From Caulobacteraceae bacterium (GTDB taxonomy: Bacteria > Pseudomonadota > Alphaproteobacteria > Caulobacterales > Caulobacteraceae), in NCBI GenBank assembly GCA_003136615.1, contig PLFA01000153.1:65133-70235 (forward strand): 5,103 bases of DNA. The letters are read 5' to 3'. How positions within the stretch are numbered: position 1 is the first letter of the stretch; each line of letters begins with the position of its first letter. The translations under genes were made by a program, and so were the position numbers. Under the pieces are notes generated by a model. It was not told the DNA's origin. It made no database searches and saw only the letters and a program-made list of their open reading frames with translations. Shown piece after piece: positions 1 through 5,103 of this stretch.

Positions 1-6
1 GGGGGG

Positions 7-1455
7 TCAGGATTGGCTAAAGCCGCCGCCCAAGGCGCGGACGAGGCGGATATCGAGGACGAGGGCCCGGCTTTGCAGATCGGTGACGATCCGGCGCTCG
101 GCCAGGACGGAATTCTCCACCAGAAGAACGGATTGATAGGTGGAGAGCCCGCCCTCATAGCGCAGGCGGGCGATATTATAGGCCTGTTCATAGCGCTCGA
201 GGGCAAGCCGAGAATCCTTCAGGCGACCGGCGAGGGCATGCTCGCTGGCGGCGGCGTCCGCCACCTGGCGAAAGGCTTCTGTGACCGCGCCATCATAGGC
301 GCTGACCGCGGCTTCCCGATCCGCCTGGGCGCCGCGCAGATTTGCGCGGAGGTGGCCGCCGTCGAAGATCGGCAGGGTGATGGCCGGGCCGATGGCGCCG
401 AAATCCGCGCCGGGGGCGAAGAGTTCGCTTAAGTGAAGCGACTGCTGACCCACATAGCCGGTGATGTCGATATCGGGATAAAACCGGGCCTTGGCCTCGG
501 TCACGTCCTTGACCGCGGCCTGGGCGCGCCAGCGGGCGGCGACAATGTCAGGCCGGCGGCCAATCAGATGAGCGGGAAGCTCAGCTGGCAGACCGAAGGC
601 GGCCACGGCGGGCAATTTCGGCCGGACGATCTTCAAGCCCCGGTCCGGGCCTTCGCCCAATAGAGCCGCGAGTTGGTTGCGCGTCAGGGCGATCTGTTCG
701 TCCAGGGCCGCCACATCGGCCTGTGTCGCCGGGGCGCCGGCCTGGGCCTGTTTTAGCTCGCCCTGGGTGTCGAGGCCGTTGGTGACTCGCTGGGCCACCA
801 GCCCCGCTGTCTCCTCCCGAACCTTGACCGACTGGGCCGCCACATCGCGATCGGCATAGAGCTGGGCCAGGGTTGCATAGGCGCTGGCGACATCGGTGGT
901 GAGGATCAGACGCGACTCGGCGAGGTCGGCGGCGGCAGCGCGGGAGCGCGAGACCGCGGCGGCGATGGCGGCGCGGTTCTTGCCCCAGAAGTCCAGCTCC
1001 CAGTTCAGGTTCAGGGTTGTCTGGCCATAGTCCTGGTAGCCGGGGGGCAGGAACGCGGGCGGGAAGATATTCTTGAAACTATATTTCTCCTCCTGCGCCT
1101 GACCGGAGCCAGTGATGTTGGGCAGGAGCGCGGCGCTGGCGTCCGCCTGGGCGGCCTTGGCCTTGAGCACCCGCGCCCGGGCCTGGGCCAGATCAGGCGA
1201 TCCGGCCAGGGCCTCGACCATCAGCGCGTTCAGTTGCGGGTCGTCATACCGCTCCCACCAGTTGTCGGTGGGCCAGGGCGACACCGGCGCGTCGAAGGCC
1301 TTGGCCGTCTCATAGGCCTGAGGGGCCTTGGCGATCCGGGCGACGGGCGCGGGCGGCAGGCTGGCGCAGGCGCTGAGCGTCAAGCCGGCAAGGGTCAGGG
1401 CGACAAGCGCATAGGCCGCGAGCCCATGCCGGGCCGGGGAGAATGGGAACCGCAT
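7..1455 (-). CDS. NodT-family efflux outer-membrane lipoprotein (TolC-like channel)
   Basis: This 482-residue protein is the outer-membrane channel of a tripartite drug or solute efflux pump. It starts with a positively charged stretch, a hydrophobic segment and a lipobox (Leu27-Ser-Ala-Cys30), so the mature protein should be lipidated at Cys30. Family hallmarks follow in order: WW near residues 66-67 and DPQLN at 72-76, NWELDFWGK at 151-159, LIGRRPDI at 297-304, AKARFYPDI at 321-329, PAITLPIFDGG at 357-367, and RYEGGLSTY at 432-440. These define two outer-membrane efflux repeats (about 70-265 and 290-475). Length is normal and the frame is intact. The ATG at 1455 follows a weak GAGAG ribosome site (1461-1465) and gives a sensible signal peptide. 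It is divergent from a TetR repressor and is probably controlled from the shared operator. In related genomes such a gene often leads an operon with an HlyD-type adaptor and an inner-membrane transporter; here those would lie outside the window. The substrate cannot be told. Confidence 0.95.
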   Translation of the reverse strand: MRFPFSPARHGLAAYALVALTLAGLTLSACASLPPAPVARIAKAPQAYETAKAFDAPVSPWPTDNWWERYDDPQLNALMVEALAGSPDLAQARARVLKAKAAQADASAALLPNITGSGQAQEEKYSFKNIFPPAFLPPGYQDYGQTTLNLNWELDFWGKNRAAIAAAVSRSRAAAADLAESRLILTTDVASAYATLAQLYADRDVAAQSVKVREETAGLVAQRVTNGLDTQGELKQAQAGAPATQADVAALDEQIALTRNQLAALLGEGPDRGLKIVRPKLPAVAAFGLPAELPAHLIGRRPDIVAARWRAQAAVKDVTEAKARFYPDIDITGYVGQQSLHLSELFAPGADFGAIGPAITLPIFDGGHLRANLRGAQADREAAVSAYDGAVTEAFRQVADAAASEHALAGRLKDSRLALERYEQAYNIARLRYEGGLSTYQSVLLVENSVLAERRIVTDLQSRALVLDIRLVRALGGGFSQS

Positions 1456-1472
1456 CGAAACTCTCGAGGACC

Positions 1473-1501
1473 TTGAACTGACCGTACGGTACGGTCATAT
1501 T
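1473..1501 (+). promoter_or_regulatory. Candidate sigma-70-type promoter of the TetR gene, overlapped by the operator
   Basis: TTGAAC (1473-1478) and CATATT (1496-1501) are separated by exactly 17 bp. Each matches the -35 or -10 consensus at four of six positions. The dyad occupies the whole spacer, so a bound repressor would block polymerase. Alphaproteobacterial promoters are often degenerate, so this is a reasonable but unproven assignment. No equally good promoter was found for the opposite direction. Confidence 0.4.
1479..1497. promoter_or_regulatory. Probable TetR operator: perfect 19-bp dyad between divergent genes
   Basis: TGACCGTACGGTACGGTCA is a perfect inverted repeat around a single central base (G1488). 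It consists of three abutting 5-bp half-sites, ACCGT, ACGGT and ACGGT (1481-1495). It therefore also contains a shorter perfect 10-bp palindrome, ACCGTACGGT (1481-1490). Size, symmetry and position between a TetR gene and its divergent efflux target fit an autoregulatory operator. That the adjacent TetR protein binds here is inference. Confidence 0.8.
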
Positions 1502-1549
1502 GGGCCTCGCGGCGGTCTTCTTCAAGGGGCCGAGGGAGAAAAAACGAGC

Positions 1550-2173
1550 ATGACGGTGGAGACCAAAATCCGGCTCGATCGTGACGCGCGGCGCGAGGCC
1601 ATCCTCGAAGCGGCGCAGGCGGTGTTCATGGAGGCCGGCTTCGCCGCCGCCTCCATGTCGGAGATCGCCGCGCGGGTCGGCGGGTCCAAGGGCACGCTCT
1701 ACAACTACTTCAAGAGCAAGGAAGAGCTCTTCGAGGCCTATATCCAGCGCTTCTGCGCCTTCCAGCAGGAGGCGATGGATGACCTCCTCAGCCGGCGCGG
1801 CGATGTTCGCGAAACCCTGCGCGACGTGGGCTTAAGTTTCTTACGGTTTTCCCTCTCCGAGACGGCGCTTCGAAACCTGGCGATGGTCGCCGCGGAGTCG
1901 CGCCGGGCGCCTGAAATTGGCCGGGTGTTCTATGCCGCGGGCCCGATGCGGGGCGTCGAGCGCCTCGCCGATTTCATGGCCGCCGCCGCGGCTGAGGGGC
2001 GGTTGCGCCCTTGCGATCCCCTCTGCGCGGCCCACCAATTCATCGGTCTCTGCCAGAATCGGCTGCTCAAGGCCTGCCTTTGCAACGTCATGAGCCGGCC
2101 CGACGCCGAGTCCCTGGACAGCGAAGTCAGCTCAGCGGTCGACACCTTCATGGCGGCGTTCGGGCCGCGCTGA
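1550..2173 (+). CDS. TetR/AcrR-family transcriptional repressor, likely regulator of the divergent efflux gene
   Basis: This 207-residue protein is a one-component repressor that should bind DNA as a dimer and release it when a small ligand binds. The N-terminal TetR helix-turn-helix is clear: RREAILEAAQAVF (14-26), a second and third helix over 36-54 with SKGTLYNYF (46-54) as the recognition segment, then KSKEELFEAYI (55-65). The C-terminal part (about 90-205) resembles the AefR-like C-terminal domain, with its AAESRRAPEIGRVFY stretch (114-128) and GRLRPCDP (150-157). It is unusually cysteine-rich, with five cysteines in residues 155-178 (155, 159, 168, 176, 178). The ATG at 1550 is preceded by GAGGGAG (1532-1538). 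A perfect dyad in the upstream gap suggests control of both itself and the efflux gene. The ligand is unknown. Repressor rather than activator is inferred from the family. Confidence 0.93.
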   Translation: MTVETKIRLDRDARREAILEAAQAVFMEAGFAAASMSEIAARVGGSKGTLYNYFKSKEELFEAYIQRFCAFQQEAMDDLLSRRGDVRETLRDVGLSFLRFSLSETALRNLAMVAAESRRAPEIGRVFYAAGPMRGVERLADFMAAAAAEGRLRPCDPLCAAHQFIGLCQNRLLKACLCNVMSRPDAESLDSEVSSAVDTFMAAFGPR

Positions 2174-2439
2174 GGGGGACGCCAAACCATTGCCGCAAGC
2201 CGCGGCCCTAAAGCCCAGCTCAAAAAGGAAACTTAAAGAGCTGAACTCGCTCACTGATCGAAACCTGCGGAGTGGCATTGATCGGAGGAGAAATTGCGAC
2301 GCGCGGCCGGGGATGAGGCCGCTGATCGCAGCACGCCCAGGGCTGCGCCGCGCCAGATAAATTGCGGTGGCGCTGAGACTTATGTTGCGCTGCAGCATTG
2401 GTTAGGCGCGGGCACGCGCTCGCGAACAGAGAGAATCAA
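2174..2439. other. Intergenic region between the TetR and esterase genes
   Basis: This 266-bp gap shows no open frame that I would call a gene. It contains a small GC hairpin (GCCGC 2192-2196 / GCGGC 2202-2206) with no T-run. A 6-bp inverted repeat, CAGCTC (2216-2221) / GAGCTG (2238-2243), encloses an A-rich stretch. TGATCG occurs twice, 24 bp apart (2255 and 2279). A very strong Shine-Dalgarno-like GGAGGAG (2284-2290) lies only three bases before a TTG. The promoter of the esterase gene presumably lies here, but no convincing -35/-10 pair was found. Confidence 0.5.
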
Positions 2440-3606
2440 ATGGTTGGACTTGGCGACACGACGGCCATGCTCGCGAAGCGGCGCCGAGCTTCCGGCTCTG
2501 GTTCAACCAAGGGGAGCGGCTTTCGTGAGATTGAGGAGTTTGGGTTCAATCCCGGGCGCCTCCAAATGCTGGTCTACGCGCCGGAACATCTGGGGTCTGG
2601 CGCGCCGCTCGTCGTCGCGCTTCATGGATGCGGCCAGGGCGGCGCGGAATACGCATCTCGTGCGGGATGGACCACTTTGGCGGATCGCCACCGCTTTGCC
2701 GTCGTGGCGCCGCAACAGACCTCGGCGAACAATCCAAACCGATGCTTCAATTGGTTCAACCCCGCCGACGTGGTCCGCGGCCAAGGTGAGGTAGCCTCTA
2801 TCGCGGCGATGGTTGACTGGATGATCAAGACCGAAGGCTGCGACCCCACGCGAATCTACGTCACGGGCCTCTCAGCCGGCGGCGCGATGACCATAGCCAT
2901 GCTTGCGGCCTATCCCGACGTCTTCGATGCGGGCGCGGTCATAGCCGGCCTGCCCTATGGCGCCGCTGAAAGTGTACTGGGCGCCATGAGCGCGATGCAG
3001 TGGGGGGATGGGCGTTCCAGCGCGTCGCTGGCGGCGGATGTCCCCGCCATGGCCGACCAAAGCCTTCCCCGCCTGACAATTTGGCACGGTCAGGCCGACC
3101 ACGTGGTCGCGCCCTCCAACGCCGACGCCATCGCCCGACAGTGGGCCACGGCCCAAGGTTTGGCGCCTGAGACCGATGACATCGTCGAGACCGCCGACCG
3201 GACTCGCTATGTTTGGCATGGCGTGGGCGCACGAAAAGCCTTGATCGAGTTGAATCTGATCAAGGGGCTTGGGCACGGCGCACCACTTTCCACCAAGGGC
3301 CCTGATGGCGTCGGCAGTGCGGGACCCTTCATGTTGGAAACCGGGGTGTCTTCGACATCCGAGATTGCCGCATTCTGGGGTCTTGCCGGCGAACCTGTAG
3401 ACATGCCCTTGGATGCCATTCAGGGAGAAAGGCTTTCGCCTGGGCGGCATAAAGGCCCGACGGCGGACGCACATTCACCCCCACACCCGAAGTCCGTAAG
3501 CGATGGTGTCGGTGGCCAGGTGCTCGCGGCGCTCTCCGGGCGCATCCCGGCGAGCGTCGAGAAAATCATCGCCAGGGCGTTTCGCGGCGCCGGGCTAACG
3601 AAATAG
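2440..3606 (+). CDS. PHB depolymerase-family esterase (alpha/beta hydrolase)
   Basis: This 388-residue protein is a serine ester hydrolase of the family that includes short-chain polyhydroxyalkanoate depolymerases and feruloyl or acetyl esterases. The oxyanion-hole motif HGC is at 62-64, and RCFNWF at 101-106 precedes the lipase box GLSAGG (143-148). The nucleophile is Ser145. Asp220 in WHGQAD and His279 in GLGHG complete the triad. The order, oxyanion hole before lipase box, is that of type 1 depolymerase catalytic domains. GPFMLETGVSST and FWGL (312-315) close the fold. A proline-rich linker and a C-terminal helix ending in RAFRGAGLTK follow. No signal peptide or substrate-binding domain is visible, so extracellular polymer degradation is doubtful. 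The ATG at 2440 has AGAGAG six bases upstream. An in-frame TTG at 2398 would add 14 residues but lacks a ribosome site. It appears to be a single-gene unit. The substrate (PHA oligomer, aryl ester or other) is undetermined. Confidence 0.93.
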   Translation: MVGLGDTTAMLAKRRRASGSGSTKGSGFREIEEFGFNPGRLQMLVYAPEHLGSGAPLVVALHGCGQGGAEYASRAGWTTLADRHRFAVVAPQQTSANNPNRCFNWFNPADVVRGQGEVASIAAMVDWMIKTEGCDPTRIYVTGLSAGGAMTIAMLAAYPDVFDAGAVIAGLPYGAAESVLGAMSAMQWGDGRSSASLAADVPAMADQSLPRLTIWHGQADHVVAPSNADAIARQWATAQGLAPETDDIVETADRTRYVWHGVGARKALIELNLIKGLGHGAPLSTKGPDGVGSAGPFMLETGVSSTSEIAAFWGLAGEPVDMPLDAIQGERLSPGRHKGPTADAHSPPHPKSVSDGVGGQVLAALSGRIPASVEKIIARAFRGAGLTK

Positions 3607-3632
3607 ACAGCGTGTTCGCGAAAGCGCGCTGT
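3607..3632 (+). terminator. Stem-loop directly after the esterase stop codon
   Basis: ACAGCGTGTT (3607-3616) pairs with AGCGCGCTGT (3623-3632). This gives a 10-bp stem, including two G-U pairs, around the loop CGCGAA. It begins on the base after the TAG stop. The place and the stability fit an intrinsic terminator, but only two T residues follow, so it may instead be a 3'-end-stabilising hairpin or part of a Rho-dependent end. Confidence 0.45.
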
Positions 3633-3760
3633 TGGACGGCTTGCGGGCAAACCCAACCGCGTCCTCACGAAGCCCACTATGCGAGGCTCAGGTGTCCGCG
3701 CCGCACGCGCGTCAAATCGATGCGGAGCTAAGGCGGCTTCGGTGCGTTGAACCGTTGGTC

Positions 3761-3774
3761 ATCACGGGCGTGAT
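3761..3774. promoter_or_regulatory. 14-bp dyad, possible regulator site upstream of the DUF2231 operon
   Basis: ATCACG-GG-CGTGAT is a perfect inverted repeat with a 2-bp centre. That centre is too short for an RNA hairpin with the full stem, which points to a protein-binding site. It lies about 55 bp upstream of the DUF2231 ATG and just downstream of a TTGAAC (3747-3752) that could serve as a -35 element, although the matching -10 is poor. The cognate regulator is unknown. Confidence 0.35.
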
Positions 3775-3781
3775 CGCCTTC

Positions 3782-3828
3782 CCGCGAGGACCGCGGTGCA
3801 AGAGCACCGCTCACCGCGAGGAGACAGG
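3782..3828 (+). promoter_or_regulatory. Structured leader with a duplicated ribosome-binding-site block before the DUF2231 gene
   Basis: CCGCGAGGA occurs at 3782-3790 and again at 3814-3822. The first copy sits five bases before an in-frame GTG (3796). The second, extended to GAGGAG (3818-3823), sits five bases before the ATG (3829). Between them GCGGTGC (3793-3799) pairs perfectly with GCACCGC (3804-3810) around an AAGA loop. CGCGGTG (3792-3798) could instead pair with CACCGCG (3812-3818), reaching the edge of the second ribosome site. Regulation through these structures is inference. Confidence 0.4.
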
Positions 3829-4263
3829 ATGGAAAGATCTCTCAAAGGTCCGACGAGGGTCCTCCTGCATCCCAGGTTCATCGGCGCAGGCGCCACCCTG
3901 TTCATCGCGGCTTTTGCGACAGACGCCATGTACTGGGAGACGTCGGTCTGGCAGTGGGCCAATTTTTCCGCTTGGCTGATCACCATAGGCCTTGTCGTGG
4001 CGCTGGTCGCCACGATCGTCCTCGTGATCGATTTCCTCACCGGGCGGGCGGCCCGGTTACAATGGATCCCATTCCTGTTGGTCGCCGTCGCGGCGCTGCT
4101 GTCGCTGATCAACGCGCTCATCCACAGCCGCGACGCCTGGACCTCGGTCGTGCCCCAGGGCGTCATGCTCTCGGCGATCGTGACGGTCCTCCTGCTGATC
4201 GCCGCCTTTCGCGGATGGAGAGTCAGCACGGCCCGGGATGCGGCGCTTGGAGACCGCGCATGA
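3829..4263 (+). CDS. DUF2231 family four-helix inner-membrane protein
   Basis: This 144-residue membrane protein has four predicted hydrophobic helices, at about 17-35, 45-69, 79-98 and 108-128. The family's N-terminal His-Pro (14-15) comes just before helix 1, with an acidic residue (Asp32) near its end. A conserved-looking loop HSRDAWTSVVPQG (99-111) lies between helices 3 and 4, followed by a basic C-terminal tail. The biochemical role of DUF2231 is not established. Members are recurrently found beside or fused to cytochrome c or quinoprotein components, so a membrane electron-transfer or anchoring role is plausible inference. Its stop overlaps the next start (ATGA, 4260-4263), which indicates translational coupling with the dehydrogenase-like lipoprotein. 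The ATG at 3829 has GAGGAG at good spacing. A GTG at 3796 in the same frame would add 11 mostly polar residues. Confidence 0.85.
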   Translation: MERSLKGPTRVLLHPRFIGAGATLFIAAFATDAMYWETSVWQWANFSAWLITIGLVVALVATIVLVIDFLTGRAARLQWIPFLLVAVAALLSLINALIHSRDAWTSVVPQGVMLSAIVTVLLLIAAFRGWRVSTARDAALGDRA

Positions 4264-5103
4264 GCCGAACCGCTCATAAGCTCGCCGCGCTGACGGCCTT
4301 GGCGGCCCTCGGCGCCTGCGACAAGCCCGGTGGCGATCCGGCGCGTCAGTATGGCCCAAATCCTTATTTACCCGAACCCAAGCAGTTCCTCGTGCCGCCC
4401 ATGAGCGTGCCCAATGCGGTAGGCTGGACGGTCGGGGAAACGCCCTCGACGTCGGCCGGATTGAAGGTCCAAGCCCTGGCGACCGGTCTGCTGCACCCCC
4501 GCACGGTCTACACTCTGCCCAACGGCGACATCCTGGTCGTGGAAGGCAACAGCCCAGGGACCGAGCCCTACCGCCCGAAGGACTTCATTCAGGGCAAGGT
4601 GAAGGCGCGCGCCGGGGCCGCCGCCAAGGGCGGCAACCGCATCACCTTAATTCGCGACGCTAACGGTGACGGCAAGCCGGAGCTGCGGACGGTGTTTCTC
4701 GACCACCTCCATTCGCCCTATGGCGTCGCGCTCGTTGGCGACACCCTCTATGTGGCAAACACCGATGCGATCATCGCTTACAAGTATACGACGGGCGCAA
4801 CCCGGATCACCGACCCGGGCGTGAAGCTGACCGACCTGCCGGCCGGGCCAATCGATCATCACTGGACCAAGTCCCTGGCGGTCAGCTTGGACGGGACCAA
4901 GCTCTATGTGGGCGTCGGCTCCAACAGCAATATCACCGAGAACGGGTTCGCCGCCGAGGACGGCCGCGCCCGAATCTATGAGGTCGATCGGCAGTCCGGC
5001 GCCATGCGCCCCTACGCCACCGGCACCCGCAATCCGACGAGTCTCGCCGTGGACCCTCAGACTGGCCGGCTTTTCGCCGTCGTGAACGAGCGCGACGAGA
5101 TCG
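4260..5103 (+). CDS. Sorbosone dehydrogenase-type PQQ-dependent sugar dehydrogenase lipoprotein (partial, runs off the right edge)
   Basis: The first 281 residues are present, and the frame is open to the edge. A short charged N-terminus, a hydrophobic segment and a lipobox (Leu17-Gly-Ala-Cys20) predict a lipoprotein facing the periplasm. The mature part has repeated beta-propeller-like strands typical of the soluble glucose/sorbosone dehydrogenase fold: TGLLHPRTVYTLPNGDILVV (75-94), a calcium-site-like DANGDGKPE (133-141), HSPYGVAL (151-158), LYVANTDAI (163-171), DHHWTKSL (199-206), LYVGVGSNSNITENG (215-229), and TRNPTSLAVDP (256-266). In this family the R-N-P arginine (Arg257 here) contributes to PQQ binding. 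The expected reaction is oxidation of a sugar or aldose-type substrate, with electrons passed to the respiratory chain. The true substrate is unknown and the PQQ requirement is inferred. It overlaps the DUF2231 gene by four bases (ATGA), so the two form an operon. The full family length is about 430-460 residues, so roughly one third is missing. Confidence 0.9.
   Translation, partial: MSRTAHKLAALTALAALGACDKPGGDPARQYGPNPYLPEPKQFLVPPMSVPNAVGWTVGETPSTSAGLKVQALATGLLHPRTVYTLPNGDILVVEGNSPGTEPYRPKDFIQGKVKARAGAAAKGGNRITLIRDANGDGKPELRTVFLDHLHSPYGVALVGDTLYVANTDAIIAYKYTTGATRITDPGVKLTDLPAGPIDHHWTKSLAVSLDGTKLYVGVGSNSNITENGFAAEDGRARIYEVDRQSGAMRPYATGTRNPTSLAVDPQTGRLFAVVNERDEI

Noticed and set aside
13..663. 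Plus-strand open frames opposite the efflux gene
   Set aside because: They are antisense to a full-length NodT gene with all its hallmark motifs, so they are shadows.
2192..2206. GCCGC/GCGGC hairpin after the TetR gene as a terminator
   Set aside because: The stem is only five base pairs and no T-run follows, so it could easily arise by chance in GC-rich DNA.
2216..2243. CAGCTC/GAGCTG inverted repeat around an A-rich stretch
   Set aside because: A 6-bp repeat with a 16-base loop is weak. There is no T-tract, and no adjacent regulator suggests an operator.
2398..2439. Upstream TTG start for the esterase, adding 14 residues
   Set aside because: There is no ribosome-binding sequence before it, while the ATG at 2440 has AGAGAG at suitable spacing and gives an N-terminus that looks like the family.
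2294..2794. Open frame of 166 codons from a TTG behind GGAGGAG
   Set aside because: Most of it overlaps the confidently identified esterase in another frame, and its arginine/serine-rich composition is that of an out-of-frame reading of GC-rich DNA. Only its ribosome-site-like start is kept as a finding.
2872..3474. Long minus-strand open frame (200 codons) opposite the esterase
   Set aside because: It lies fully antisense to a well-supported gene, has no recognisable domain, and reads as a complementary-strand shadow of GC-rich coding DNA.
3632..3979. Plus-strand open frame spanning the gap before the DUF2231 gene
   Set aside because: It overlaps the DUF2231 gene out of frame and shows no family features. 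The 3633-3828 gap is better explained as a promoter and leader region.
3762..4277. Minus-strand open frame opposite the DUF2231 gene
   Set aside because: The plus strand encodes a coherent four-helix family member with a ribosome site and operon overlap. The opposite frame shows no motif.

Overview
The window is GC-rich, densely coding DNA whose proteins look alphaproteobacterial. The Caulobacterales (Caulobacter/Phenylobacterium-like) or a related order such as the Sphingomonadales is my best guess. It rests on protein style and gene neighbourhoods, not on a marker gene. I see no RNA gene, CRISPR array, insertion sequence or integrase.

Left module (1-2173), regulated efflux: a minus-strand gene (7-1455) encodes a NodT-type outer-membrane efflux lipoprotein. 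A TetR/AcrR-family repressor (1550-2173) is transcribed divergently from it. The 94-bp gap between them holds a perfect 19-bp dyad, TGACCGTACGGTACGGTCA (1479-1497), the likely operator. It fills the spacer of a plausible promoter for the regulator and lies just upstream of the efflux gene. The pump and adaptor are not in the window; they would lie beyond position 1, downstream of the efflux gene.

Middle module (2174-3632), ester hydrolysis: a 266-bp gap without a convincing gene leads into a PHB-depolymerase-family esterase (2440-3606) with a full Ser/Asp/His triad. It has no visible signal peptide. A stem-loop directly after its stop codon may end or stabilise the transcript.

Right module (3633-5103), a periplasmic oxidation operon: a four-helix DUF2231 membrane protein (3829-4263) overlaps by ATGA the start of a lipoprotein of the sorbosone dehydrogenase / PQQ-dependent sugar dehydrogenase type (4260 to beyond the right edge). 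The leader of this operon is rich in structure. It has a 14-bp dyad, competing hairpins, and a 9-bp direct repeat that places two ribosome-binding-site-like sequences before two in-frame start codons.

No single unprecedented system is evident. The points most worth attention are the operator architecture, the cysteine-rich ligand domain of the TetR protein, the duplicated start region of the DUF2231 gene, and the DUF2231-dehydrogenase pairing.
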